Origin: Stentor coeruleus
Lineage: Eukaryota; Ciliophora; Heterotrichea; Heterotrichida; Stentoridae
DNA: 64,000 bases
Assembly (NCBI GenBank): GCA_001970955.1
Contig: MPUH01000003.1
Coordinates: 62,001-126,000, forward strand
Direction: 5' to 3'
The notes below the pieces were generated by a model. The model had not been told where the DNA came from. It did not search any database and worked only from the letters and a program-made list of their open reading frames with translations. Both the position numbers and the translations under genes were made by a program. Shown here piece after piece: positions 1 through 9,176 of this stretch; position 1 is the stretch's first letter; the number at the start of each line of letters is the position of its first letter.

Positions 1-43
1 ATTGTGGGGATGAGCTGCTTTGATTTAAAGACAACTCAAACAT
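1..43 (-). CDS. 5' end of a gene clipped by the window edge
   Basis: On the minus strand an ATG at 41-43 opens a frame of 14 codons (Met-Phe-Glu-Leu-Ser-Leu-Asn and a serine run) that runs off the left edge. An alternative is an ATG slightly upstream (about 58) reading Met-Glu-Ser-Ser-Asn-Lys-Cys, whose stop could be removed by a possible 15-nt GT..AG intron. Base composition changes here from the AT-rich flank to a more balanced one, which supports coding sequence. Too little is visible to name a function, and the choice of start is open. Confidence 0.3.
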   Translation of the reverse strand, partial: MFELSLNQSSSSPQ

Positions 44-562
44 TTATTACTACTTTCCATTTGATTTCACCTTTAATTAATACTACATAAGTAATTTTCC
101 TCACAAAATATATCAACTTTTAAATCTTTCTCACCTAAATAAAAAAATCTCTATCAAACTTAAATCCACCCTAATAATCAGACAAATATCAAACACATAA
201 AATTAATTAAAAAAAAACTTCCTCACAACATTCTTACAACTCTCTTTATTTCTACATAAAAACCCATAAGCCTCAAAAAACCACATAAATCTCAATAATT
301 TCTTTTTTTTTGACCCTCACTTTACCTCATCATAATCCCAAAATCCAATATCTCAATAAAAAAATCCAAATCATCCAAGAATTCTCATAAACCCTCAAAT
401 AAATCATAACATTCTCTATATTTTCCTCATCTTATCACTTTATAAAATTCCTTTTTATCCAATAAGCATTTCCAATATCTCTAAATCCAATCTAATCTTC
501 TAATCGAAAAACTTCCAAGTTTTATCTCATATTTAGTATATTATGGATGGTAATAAAAAGAA
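44..562. other. A/C-rich intergenic flank upstream of eL37
   Basis: No open frame of note. From about 120 to 500 the plus strand is strongly A- and C-rich and nearly free of G. The same composition recurs before other plus-strand genes in this window. It is presumably the promoter region of the eL37 gene, but no specific element could be named. Confidence 0.5.
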
Positions 563-859
563 ATGGTAAAGAATATTTAGACAAAAGGCACACCAAGTTT
601 TGGTAAGAGACATAGCCATACTCATACTCTATGTAGAAGGTGTGGCGAAAGAGCTCTTCATAAGCAAAAAAAAACCTGTGCTTCTTGTGGATTTCCAGAT
701 GCAAAAATGAGACACTTCAACTGGGCACATAAAACTTCAAGAAGAAGAGGACTTGGAACTGGGAGAATGAAATATATGAAGAATATACCAAGAAGAGCTA
801 AAAATGGGTTCAGGGCAGGGACTACTCCAACACCAAGAGTTAGAGCAGACAAGAAGTAA
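563..859 (+). CDS. RPL37: 60S ribosomal protein eL37 (L37), one 15-nt intron
   Basis: Structural protein of the large ribosomal subunit that binds rRNA in the cytosol. The ATG at 563-565 is followed at once by a 15-nt intron (566-580, gtaaagaatatttag), so exon 1 is the start codon alone. Exon 2 reads [10 protein letters not shown], matching the invariant eL37 N-terminus (MTKGT.SFGKR). The zinc-ribbon cysteines are present as CRRCG and CASCG, followed by the conserved GTGRMKYMK and GFRAGTTP blocks. The spliced product is 93 residues, the normal length for the family. The frame is closed without the intron because no other ATG precedes the conserved N-terminus. The identification is secure and the intron is required by the homology. 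Confidence 0.95.
566..580 (+). other. 15-nt intron directly after the eL37 start codon
   Basis: GT..AG, exactly 15 nt, between ATG and the ACA codon that starts the conserved Thr-Lys-Gly-Thr block. It ends in ATTTAG, like two other introns in the window. Confidence 0.9.
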
Positions 860-1551
860 GTTTACTATTTACATAGAATAGTTTGACAATTATGCTTTTT
901 TTCATATGAAAACTTTTATGTTTTGTATAGTAGATTTTATGGAAATTATATTATGAAGATCTTCTTGAGTATTTTTTTGGTTTAGTGTAAAGTAATTGAA
1001 AATAATTCTTGATGAATTTTATAGAGGCTTGAAGATTTTTATGATTGGGCTTTTTGGGTGAATTTTTTGAATAGGATTTTGATGTGTGTACAATTGTTGT
1101 CAAATATTTGAGGGAAATTTTTGATTTGGATTTTATTGTTTTGAGCTTTTAAAAAGATTATAGGGAAATGCTTTTGGGGTTTTTATTAAAGTGCTTAGAC
1201 TTGTTTGCATAATTTACTAGGTTTCATAACTAAATTGATTTATAAGGAATTTGTTATTATAATACTTTGAATTTATAAGGAAAAATATCATCGCCAAAAA
1301 CCTATAAATATTTTATTTGATATTTTTTTATCATTCTTTTAATTCTGTTTGGCTTATATATTAATATCTAAGAACTTAGTAGATTATCATAGAAAAGTTG
1401 TAAAAATTTTATCTAGTTGTTTATAAATATAAGTTTAAAATATTTACCTTTTAAAGGTATTAAATTTTATTCAGGAATTTTTTTCTTAAAATTGCATCAA
1501 CTGTTTTCAAATTAATAAAAGCTTTGAGAAATGAAAAATTATATTAAATCC
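860..1551. other. Intergenic, T/G-rich then AT-rich
   Basis: No supported gene. From about 860 to 1200 the plus strand is T- and G-rich and C-poor, the mirror image of the flank before eL37. The rest is plain AT-rich spacer between two convergent genes. No RNA gene was recognised. Confidence 0.5.
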
Positions 1552-1815
1552 TTAATCTAATAAATTTCTTGTTTTCAAGCCTTCATAGCCAAACTCATCA
1601 TAAATTCCTCGCCTTTCTGGATCTGAAAGAACGGTAAAAGCTTCTCCAACCTTTCTAAATTTTATTTCAGCTTCAGCAATATTATTTAGATTTCTATCAG
1701 GATGCCACTTTAATACTAGCTTTCTATAAGCTTTTTTGATTTCATCATCCGGATAATTTTTTCCAATCCCAAGTATTTCATAATAATCATGATTCGAACT
1801 CATAGTATTATTCAT
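1552..1815 (-). CDS. Small J-domain (DnaJ-like) protein
   Basis: An 87-residue protein that is essentially only a J domain. Helix II ends Lys-Trp and the signature His-Pro-Asp tripeptide is intact at residues 38-40, followed by an acidic helix III and the [17 protein letters not shown] block typical of Hsp40 proteins. Such proteins stimulate Hsp70 ATPase activity. There is no Gly/Phe region, zinc domain or C-terminal substrate domain, so it would be class C. Two in-frame ATGs lie four codons apart (1815 and 1803); the longer form is given. There is no membrane segment, so a cytosolic or nuclear location is likely. The specific Hsp70 partner cannot be told from the sequence. Confidence 0.85.
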   Translation of the reverse strand: MNNTMSSNHDYYEILGIGKNYPDDEIKKAYRKLVLKWHPDRNLNNIAEAEIKFRKVGEAFTVLSDPERRGIYDEFGYEGLKTRNLLD

Positions 1816-2186
1816 ATTATTATAGCCTAAAGATTTTCAATTTAAAAACCATTTTTTTCTAAAGGATGTATAAAATATTTTTAGAAATAGATAATAAGCG
1901 ATTTATACAATACGATTTATCTATTTCTTATAAGTTTCTTTTGATATCTTAGATAAATTTTCACTTTTATTAGAGATTTAATTTACTGTTGATATCAATT
2001 TGTGATTACTTAATATCATTAAAAAAAATTCTGTTTAGTTTGGTGAATTTTATTTGAATTCACCTAATTTTGTTTATTTTATTAGATTTGTTTTACCTAC
2101 ATATAATCATGCTTATGCAAGTACTTATAAATAAGACTCTTCTTCAGAATATAACTAAATAATTGTCTAATCTAAGATTAACTAAG
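1816..2186. other. AT-rich intergenic spacer
   Basis: Nothing recognised. It separates the J-domain gene from the first cysteine-rich gene, both on the minus strand. Confidence 0.4.
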
Positions 2187-3845
2187 TTAAGAAAGTAATA
2201 CTCCTAAAAGGCTTACCATTAGAACTTGAATAAGAAAACCTGAGCTTTCATCTGATAGATAGCAAAGCCCAGAAATTTCAGTATAATTACTAAAGCAATG
2301 CATACACCTTGTTATTGATTTGCACATTTTACATCCTTCTAAGCATGCCAAGCATTCATTGTTAATAAAATAAAATCCATCATTACAATAAGGGTTAGCA
2401 TGTAAATTACGATTTTCATGAGATTTTAGGTGAGGGCAACCATCAGGATATAAACACGTGCACACTGAATCTTTTAAGTAGTAGTCGTTATTGCATGAAA
2501 TACAGTTTTTTTCATCTAAGCAATACCAACAATTCTCAGGGCAAGGTGAGCATAATCCCATGTTATTTTTATAAAACCCAAGGTCACATTTTATAGCTTC
2601 TTCACCATTTACACAATAAGAACTCCCATAAGGACATTCAGAACAGTAAAAATTATCATCTAAATAAGTAGTGTTTGTTAGACATCCTACACAATATGGA
2701 GAACTAAGTTGGCCATTGCAATTAGAGTCAGATTTAAAGCATTTTCCATCTTGAATATAATAATTGTTTTCGCATTTATAGCATTTACCATTTTCATAAT
2801 CTTCGCATCCATAATTTTCAACACAATACCCTTCATCATTTTTAATATAATGTTCATTGCATTGGAGGCAGTTTAAATCTTCTGAGCATTTATCACAATT
2901 ATCAGGGCATTTCAAGCATATGTTATTTACCAATGTATAGCCAGATTCACAGATAATGCAATTCCCATCTGTCTCACAATTCTTACAATTATTATCAGAA
3001 CATTTTTCGCATTTATTATTCATAAAAAAGTAAGAATCAGCACATGATTCACATATTTCAGAGCTAATACAAGAAGTGCATCCTTCTTTACAAGGTTTAC
3101 ATTCTTCAATTTCTTGATAGTATCCAAAATCACATGAAAAGCATCTCTCATCATCACAAGATTTACAATTTTCTGAGCATTTAAAACATTTACCATTGTA
3201 TAAATAACTATCATCAAAGCATTCTGTACATTCATCATATGAATTGCAATATTTACAATTAGGAAAGCATAACAAGCATCTACCATCATACAAATAATAC
3301 CCAAGTTCACATTCAAGACATGAAATTCCATTAAAATCTTTGCATGCTCCAATATAAACGCATTTTCCATTAATATACCTATGATTTGAATAACAAGCTA
3401 TACATTCATCTGAGTTATAACATTCAGCACATCCTTCACTACAATGTATGCATTCACCATCTTTTAAATAAGCTTCTTCAAGACATTCTATACATCCTTC
3501 TAAGGTACATGTTTTACATAAATCCCCACAAAAATAGCAGATACCATTTACTGGGTCTGTATTTTTACAAGCAGAGCAGTTTTGATAACTAGTACAACTT
3601 TTACAATGAAAATGACATGAAAAACATTGCCCTGATTCTTCATCTAGAAAATAATTATCATAACATTCAACACATCTATTTTCAGACTCGCATTTCGCAC
3701 AAAAACTCGCACAATCATAACATTTTCCGTTGTCATTTAAATATTGTGAGGGTAAGCAATTGTTTTGAGCTTCTTCGGGATTAAAACAATATACTGAAAT
3801 CACTAGAAAAATAAATAAAGGGTTCATTTTTTGTATTTTCACCAT
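2187..3845 (-). CDS. Cysteine-rich repeat surface protein (furin/VSP-like), probable GPI anchor
   Basis: A 552-residue protein built almost wholly of short cysteine modules (CxxC pairs every 10-15 residues, many with a Tyr-Leu or Gly-Lys-Cys step), the pattern of furin-like and variant-surface-protein repeats. The N-terminus is a hydrophobic signal sequence (Met-Asn-Pro-Leu-Phe-Ile-Phe-Leu) and the C-terminus ends in a hydrophobic tail with no basic residues after it, as for GPI addition. Two ATGs are possible, at 3845 and 3827; the second starts directly at the signal sequence. It is a close tandem paralogue of the next minus-strand gene. GPI-anchored cysteine-rich antigens are known on ciliate surfaces, but the role here is inferred from architecture only. 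Confidence 0.8.
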   Translation of the reverse strand: MVKIQKMNPLFIFLVISVYCFNPEEAQNNCLPSQYLNDNGKCYDCASFCAKCESENRCVECYDNYFLDEESGQCFSCHFHCKSCTSYQNCSACKNTDPVNGICYFCGDLCKTCTLEGCIECLEEAYLKDGECIHCSEGCAECYNSDECIACYSNHRYINGKCVYIGACKDFNGISCLECELGYYLYDGRCLLCFPNCKYCNSYDECTECFDDSYLYNGKCFKCSENCKSCDDERCFSCDFGYYQEIEECKPCKEGCTSCISSEICESCADSYFFMNNKCEKCSDNNCKNCETDGNCIICESGYTLVNNICLKCPDNCDKCSEDLNCLQCNEHYIKNDEGYCVENYGCEDYENGKCYKCENNYYIQDGKCFKSDSNCNGQLSSPYCVGCLTNTTYLDDNFYCSECPYGSSYCVNGEEAIKCDLGFYKNNMGLCSPCPENCWYCLDEKNCISCNNDYYLKDSVCTCLYPDGCPHLKSHENRNLHANPYCNDGFYFINNECLACLEGCKMCKSITRCMHCFSNYTEISGLCYLSDESSGFLIQVLMVSLLGVLLS

Positions 3846-3995
3846 ATCAGAAATGTGTTTTATACTAAATTTATATCAGGAGAATTGTATAGATTTAATT
3901 AGAATTTATATTATAACTTTAAGATAATTGATTGAATACTAGGCAATTTATTTTGTAAATTCTATCTTGTCATAAACTTTCTATTAATAACTAGC

Positions 3996-5717
3996 CTATG
4001 ATATTACTAAACCTAATAAACCTATGAAAGACACTTGTAAAAGATCTCCCCAACTTGTACTCCCTTCTGATGGGTAACACAATCCTGAACTTTCTTTATA
4101 GTTATCATAGCAATCAGTACATCTTGTCACCGACGAGCATGTTTTACAACCTTGTAAACATGGCTTACACCCTGATCCTATTAAATAATATCCTTCATCA
4201 CAAGATTTATCTTCCGCCATAGAATCAAAACATGGCATTATATTATAATCGCATGAATCAGGATAGCTACATATGCATTTTGAGTTTTCTAAATAGTATA
4301 AATAAGAACAACTATTACACTCGTTTTCATTTGAACAAATATCACAATTTTCTGAGCAAGTATTACAAAGCCCAGATTTATCTTTATNGCAACTATTACA
4401 CTCGTTTTCATTTGAACAAATATCACAATTTTCTGAGCAAGTATTACAAAGCCCAGATTTATCTTTATAAAATCCTGAATAACATTGTATACACTCTTCG
4501 CCATTTAGACAATAACTACACCCAACTGGGCATTGAGAACATTTAAAATCGTCTGTCAAATAAAATCCAAGATAACAATAAGCACAGTCTGATGAATAAA
4601 ATTGAGATGGACAAGGATAAAAGGATTCATGACAAATTCCATCTAAAAGATAGTAATTCCAATTACATTTATAGCATTTACCATTATAATATACTTCACA
4701 GCCAATAACTTCAATACACTTTCCTTCATCTGTCTTAAACGAGCCATATTCGCAGTAATCACAGACTGTTTCTTCTGAGCAGGATGAACAATTTTCAGGG
4801 CATTTAGTGCATTTGTTATCTTTCAATAAATAATTATATTCGCATTCATAACATGATTCATAAGTTTCGCATACTAAGCAATTGCTAACAGAACATTTTT
4901 CACATTTTCCATCCTTCAAAAAGTATCCATATACACATGATTCACATGTATCACCATCTAAACATGAAGCGCATTCTTTTTTGCATTGTTTACATTCATT
5001 ATTTTCTTCATAATAATCATAAGCACAATTTAAGCAACCTTTACTATCACAATAATAGCAATTTTCTGAACAAGATTGGCATTCACCATTGTTCAAATAT
5101 CCATAAAAACACTCAGTACACTCATCTTTCGATTTACAAGAAATGCATGTTGAATTACAATTATAGCATTTCCCATTATCCAAATAGCTATTTCCATAGC
5201 ACTCTACACATTCTGTACCAGTATAATTTAAGCAATTGCCAACATAAACACATTTTTCATTAACCAATTGATAAAGGTAAGTACATTCTGTGCATTTATT
5301 TTCATCTTCGCATGAATTGCATCCATCACCACAACTAATACAATTTTTGTCTTTAAGATAATATCCAATTGCACATTTTTCACACCCATCTAAACTACAC
5401 TCCTCACAAGAATCTCCACAAGCTTGACAAACTCCATTCAAAGGTTTTCCAATATTACATGAAGTACAATGTTGATAACTATCGCATTCTGAACATGGAT
5501 ATGGACATGAAAAACATTGGCCAGTCTTTTCGTCTAAGAAACTATATGAAATGCATTTTAAGCATTTTGTTGAAGACTCACATTCTTCACATAGCATCCC
5601 GCATGAATAACATTCCCCATTATCATTCAAGTATTCTGAAGGTAAGCAACTTGTTAAAGACCTTTCAGAACTATGACAATATGAAACACCCGTGAGAAAA
5701 ATAAGATAAGCAAGCAT
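3996..5717 (-). CDS. Cysteine-rich repeat surface protein, tandem paralogue
   Basis: Same architecture as the downstream neighbour: signal sequence (ATG at 5717, reading Met-Leu-Ala-Tyr-Leu-Ile-Phe-Leu), a shared opening Cys-Leu-Pro-Ser-(Gln/Glu)-Tyr-Leu-Asn-Asp-Asn-Gly, some 40 CxxC modules and a hydrophobic tail ending Gly-Leu-Val-Ile-Ser. The longer frame to 5768 begins with TTG, so 5717 is preferred; a TATATATAAA stretch lies just before it. The frame as given contains an assembly artefact: 79 nt are present twice around an N at 4388. Removing one copy with the linker (81 nt) keeps the frame and gives about 546 residues, close to the paralogue. The role is probably cell-surface or secreted. 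Confidence 0.8.
   Translation of the reverse strand: MLAYLIFLTGVSYCHSSERSLTSCLPSEYLNDNGECYSCGMLCEECESSTKCLKCISYSFLDEKTGQCFSCPYPCSECDSYQHCTSCNIGKPLNGVCQACGDSCEECSLDGCEKCAIGYYLKDKNCISCGDGCNSCEDENKCTECTYLYQLVNEKCVYVGNCLNYTGTECVECYGNSYLDNGKCYNCNSTCISCKSKDECTECFYGYLNNGECQSCSENCYYCDSKGCLNCAYDYYEENNECKQCKKECASCLDGDTCESCVYGYFLKDGKCEKCSVSNCLVCETYESCYECEYNYLLKDNKCTKCPENCSSCSEETVCDYCEYGSFKTDEGKCIEVIGCEVYYNGKCYKCNWNYYLLDGICHESFYPCPSQFYSSDCAYCYLGFYLTDDFKCSQCPVGCSYCLNGEECIQCYSGFYKDKSGLCNTCSENCDICSNENECNSCXKDKSGLCNTCSENCDICSNENECNSCSYLYYLENSKCICSYPDSCDYNIMPCFDSMAEDKSCDEGYYLIGSGCKPCLQGCKTCSSVTRCTDCYDNYKESSGLCYPSEGSTSWGDLLQVSFIGLLGLVIS
4309..4468. repeat. Artefactual direct repeat around an N (79 nt twice)
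   Basis: 4309-4387 and 4390-4468 are identical, with N at 4388 between them. Six such N-plus-duplication structures occur in the window. The duplicated block lies inside the cysteine-rich gene and repeats 26 residues exactly. Confidence 0.9.
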
Positions 5718-6149
5718 TGATTTATATATAAGGTTAAGACATTTATATAAGTATTTTATATTTGTCAAAATAAGTTTTTAAATTAAAATTCAGAATATAT
5801 GAATTTATGAGTTGGAATAAAGAAAATATAGGGCTTAGGTATATTATGTGATTTAAAAGAGTGGAATTTTATATTGGAGTGATATTTTAATTATTTTAAG
5901 TTTTTAGTAGTAAGATATTTTTTTTTAATTTTTAGTGAATATAAGAATATTAAAACTATTATGAGATGCTTTAAATTGATGATTAGGGTAATTGGTTTGA
6001 GATTTAATTGATAGCTAAAAAATATTAATAGGTATCAAGAAAATTAAAAAAACTATAATAATTTTTATAAGTTTTTTTCATATGAACTAATAGTAATACA
6101 ACTTAATTTCTTATAAAGTTTAATGATATAACAAAGTAAATCAAAAAAT

Positions 6150-6313
6150 ATTATAATTTACATTATCATCTCTACTTATTTAACTTATTTTATGAAATTA
6201 GAAGATGAGCAACTAAAAAATCGATAAAATGATTATAATTTATATTATCATCTCTACTTATTTAATTATATTATGAAATTTGAAGATGAGCAACTAAAAA
6301 ATCGATAAAATAA
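6150..6313. repeat. 82-bp imperfect tandem duplication
   Basis: Units at about 6150-6231 and 6232-6313 share nearly all bases, including an AGATGAGCAACTAAAAAATC block. There is no N between them and they differ at several positions, so this is a real, diverged duplication and not a contig overlap. Confidence 0.85.
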
Positions 6314-6327
6314 TTACTTTTTTGTTT

Positions 6328-6392
6328 ATTCAAAATACGCGAATTTATCATACTTTAAANATTCAAAATACGCGAATTTATCATACTTTAAA
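6328..6392. repeat. Artefactual direct repeat around an N (32 nt twice)
   Basis: 6328-6359 and 6361-6392 are identical on either side of N6360; unmerged contig overlap. Confidence 0.85.
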
Positions 6393-6486
6393 ATTAAGCT
6401 AACTCTTATATTTGATAATTATTAGTTAAAAACCTAAAATTAATAAAAATCAAAGTTAAAATTTCATAAAGATAATCGCTATATAA

Positions 6487-8877
6487 ATGGGAAACAAACT
6501 TAAAGGAAAATGCCTTAATATGGATAGCGCCGCATATACAATAAGTGACGAAAAAGAAAAAGTTTATAAAATAAAGCCTGTTTATTATGCTATGCACTTA
6601 AGACCTTTATCCTTCCAAAATATGATAAAATCATCAGAATATTTTTTAAATCTTCAAGAATTCAAAGCAGTACTTTTTAAAGACTTAAACTTTTGGATTG
6701 AAGGCCAAATTAGCCCATTAACCTGTGTGGACCTGTCAAAAAATTGTGAAATTTTAGTTACTGGGTCTAAAGATTTATCTATAAGAGTCTATAATTTAGA
6801 AAAATGCAGCTTAGAATTGCTTTTAACTTTGCATTTAGTTTCTTATGCTACTTGTTTGATCTTAAAATTTGACAATAAGTTCATAATATCAGGACATGAA
6901 GACTCTAATATAATAATATGGGATTTAAAAAAAAAATCTCATGTTAAAATTAATTCGAAACTAAAATCAGCTGTAACAAGCATATCTTTGACTAAAAATA
7001 AAAATTTTATTGTATCTGGGCATAAAAATCAAACAGTAACAGTCTTAAAATTTAATTTCACATTAGAAAATGAACATAAAAATCCGGCTATTAAATCCAA
7101 AAAGTATTCATCTAATAATCATCCAGTTCCTTTAAGAAATTTATCAACAATAATTTTCCCTCAAAATGAAGACGAAATAAAATGTGCCTTATTCAGCCCC
7201 AAAAATAAAAACCTAGTTTTCCTATCTGAATTAGGTGAATTTCAGCTATGGGATTCGCAAAAAAATATACCATTAAAAATAATCCCTGGACATACAAATA
7301 AAGTTACTTTTTTACTTTTAACTTCAGATAAAAATTGTCTTATTTCAGGTTCAGATGATTCAACTATAAGACTTTGGGATCTGAATAAAAAATCTCAAAA
7401 AGGAATCTTAAAAGGTCATAAAAAAATAATAACCTCATTAGCTCTTTCTAATGATAACAAACTTTTAGCTTCAGCATCATTAGACTTGCAAATAATATTA
7501 TGGAATTTAGTTGAAAAAAAACAAGAACAAAGTTTTTTAGGTCATAGTTCAAGAATAAATTCAATTGTCATTACAACTGATAATAGACTTATTATATCTG
7601 GTTCTGCTGATAATACAGTAAGGACTTGGAATATAAAAGAAAAGTGTTTAGAAACTATTTTTAATGGGCATGTTGGAAATGTTACTAGTGTAGCTGTTAA
7701 TAAAAATTCTTGGTTTGCTATATCTGGCGGATTAGATAATAGTGTTAGAGTATGGAATCTTATTAAAAAACAACAAGAAGCAGTTTTTAAAATCAAAGTT
7801 GATGGTTATGAGAAAATCCAATCTGTTGGAATAACTTCTGATAATTCTTATGTGTCATATAAAACAAATACTAGTCTAGGACTTTTTAGTTTAACTGAAA
7901 GAACGCTAAAGCATAAATTTGATTGCTGTTCTGTTAATGTTTTGATTTTAAATACAGACAATACATTATTAGTTTGTGGATTAGGGAATTCAAAAGTTAT
8001 TATATATAATCTCAAAGACAAAATGCAAACAGGTATTTTTTCAGGCCATACAAAGAGCATATCTTGTTTATCATTATCCCCTAATTCTGAATTTATAGTA
8101 TCATGTTCTTCAGAATCAAACAAAATTATTATATGGAGTCCAAAGACTTTTAAAGAAATATCAATATTAGAATATCATAAAGATGTTGTAAATTCATTAG
8201 CGATATCACCAAACAATAAATTTATTGCTTCTGGATCAGCTGATAATACTATTAGAGTTTGGGATTTTGAAGATAAAAAAGAAGTATGTGTTTTTGAAGG
8301 ACATAGTCATGCTATAAATGCTGTAATTTTTACTCCAACAAAAAATTTTGTTATTTCTGGATCTTGGGATACAACAATACGTATATGGAATATTAATACA
8401 AAAAAACAAGAAGGGATTATGAGAGGACATGAAAAATCTATTTCTGCTTTAGCGATAAGTACAGGTGGAAGAAGTATAGCTTCAGCCTCACTTGATAAAA
8501 CTATACGTATGTGGCAGTTTTGGAGTAATGAAGAAGAAATTTTATTTGAAGGTCATGAAAATTTTGTTAAATGCATAGCTTTTACTTTTAATAACAACTT
8601 TCTTGTATCAGGGTCAACTGATTTTACAGTAAGACTTTGGAATATTAATGAAAAAGTATGCCAAGCAGTACTTTATGGACATTGTTCAACTGTTTTATCA
8701 ATTGCGATTAGTAAGAATAATACTATTGTTTACTCTGGATCAAAAGGTGGGTTGATAAGAGTTTGGAATATTATGAAGAATGTGCAAGAAAGTAGTATTT
8801 TAGGATTTTATGAAAGTGAAGAGAAAAAGTTGTCGAAACAGTATCCTGAGCTATGTTTATTTGAAGAGTTTTCTTAA
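6487..8877 (+). CDS. WD40-repeat protein with about 16 repeats
   Basis: A 796-residue protein whose body from about residue 80 to 770 is WD40 repeats, recognisable by endings such as SGSDDSTIRLWDL, SGSADNTIRVWDF and SGSTDFTVRLWNI. About 16 can be counted, some degenerate in the middle, enough for two or more beta-propellers. No kinase, HET or other catalytic domain is fused, so it is presumably a scaffold. The N-terminus reads Met-Gly-Asn-Lys-Leu-Lys-Gly-Lys-Cys: Gly2 and Cys9 would allow lipid attachment, although Lys6 is not ideal for N-myristoylation. The start is fixed by a TATAA directly abutting the ATG. The repeats are near-identical to each other in places, which suggests recent internal amplification. 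No specific orthologue was recognised. Confidence 0.9.
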   Translation: MGNKLKGKCLNMDSAAYTISDEKEKVYKIKPVYYAMHLRPLSFQNMIKSSEYFLNLQEFKAVLFKDLNFWIEGQISPLTCVDLSKNCEILVTGSKDLSIRVYNLEKCSLELLLTLHLVSYATCLILKFDNKFIISGHEDSNIIIWDLKKKSHVKINSKLKSAVTSISLTKNKNFIVSGHKNQTVTVLKFNFTLENEHKNPAIKSKKYSSNNHPVPLRNLSTIIFPQNEDEIKCALFSPKNKNLVFLSELGEFQLWDSQKNIPLKIIPGHTNKVTFLLLTSDKNCLISGSDDSTIRLWDLNKKSQKGILKGHKKIITSLALSNDNKLLASASLDLQIILWNLVEKKQEQSFLGHSSRINSIVITTDNRLIISGSADNTVRTWNIKEKCLETIFNGHVGNVTSVAVNKNSWFAISGGLDNSVRVWNLIKKQQEAVFKIKVDGYEKIQSVGITSDNSYVSYKTNTSLGLFSLTERTLKHKFDCCSVNVLILNTDNTLLVCGLGNSKVIIYNLKDKMQTGIFSGHTKSISCLSLSPNSEFIVSCSSESNKIIIWSPKTFKEISILEYHKDVVNSLAISPNNKFIASGSADNTIRVWDFEDKKEVCVFEGHSHAINAVIFTPTKNFVISGSWDTTIRIWNINTKKQEGIMRGHEKSISALAISTGGRSIASASLDKTIRMWQFWSNEEEILFEGHENFVKCIAFTFNNNFLVSGSTDFTVRLWNINEKVCQAVLYGHCSTVLSIAISKNNTIVYSGSKGGLIRVWNIMKNVQESSILGFYESEEKKLSKQYPELCLFEEFS

Positions 8878-9176
8878 TGATTATTAATTTTAGAAATGAA
8901 TAGTTGCATATAATATATAAAAATTATATTATTATGATATTTAACTTCAATAACAAAAACAAAGCTAAGAATTTTTCTCTTTTTAAAGTGTTTATAATAT
9001 TTTCTTAACAAATTCCCATAACAATATAATCCTTTAGTTTATTATAAAATACATATTAATCTACCTCACTAATTTCTATTACAATTTTAAACCCATTTAA
9101 AATATCTGTTTTTCTTAACAAGCTCAAAAAATCTTGTCATCTATTACAATATCTATTAAGATTTTTATGAACAAAA

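Larger units (their letters stand above)
5718..6486. other. Divergent intergenic region with an 82-bp tandem duplication
   Basis: It lies between the divergent cysteine-rich and WD40 genes. From 5770 to 6010 the plus strand is T/G-rich (A/C-rich in the sense of the minus gene). At 6150-6313 an 82-bp unit occurs twice with a few differences. At 6328-6392 there is an assembly duplication around N6360. No open frame is supported. Confidence 0.6.

Noticed and set aside
4309-4468. Exact 26-residue internal duplication in a surface protein as recent evolution.
   Set aside because: Identical at nucleotide level and separated by an N, as at five other places; an assembly overlap.
3020-5695. Several 65-115-codon frames opposite or shifted within the cysteine-rich genes.
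   Set aside because: Shadows of the repetitive CxxC coding sequence; His/Asn/Tyr- or Met/Val/Cys-biased products with no independent support.
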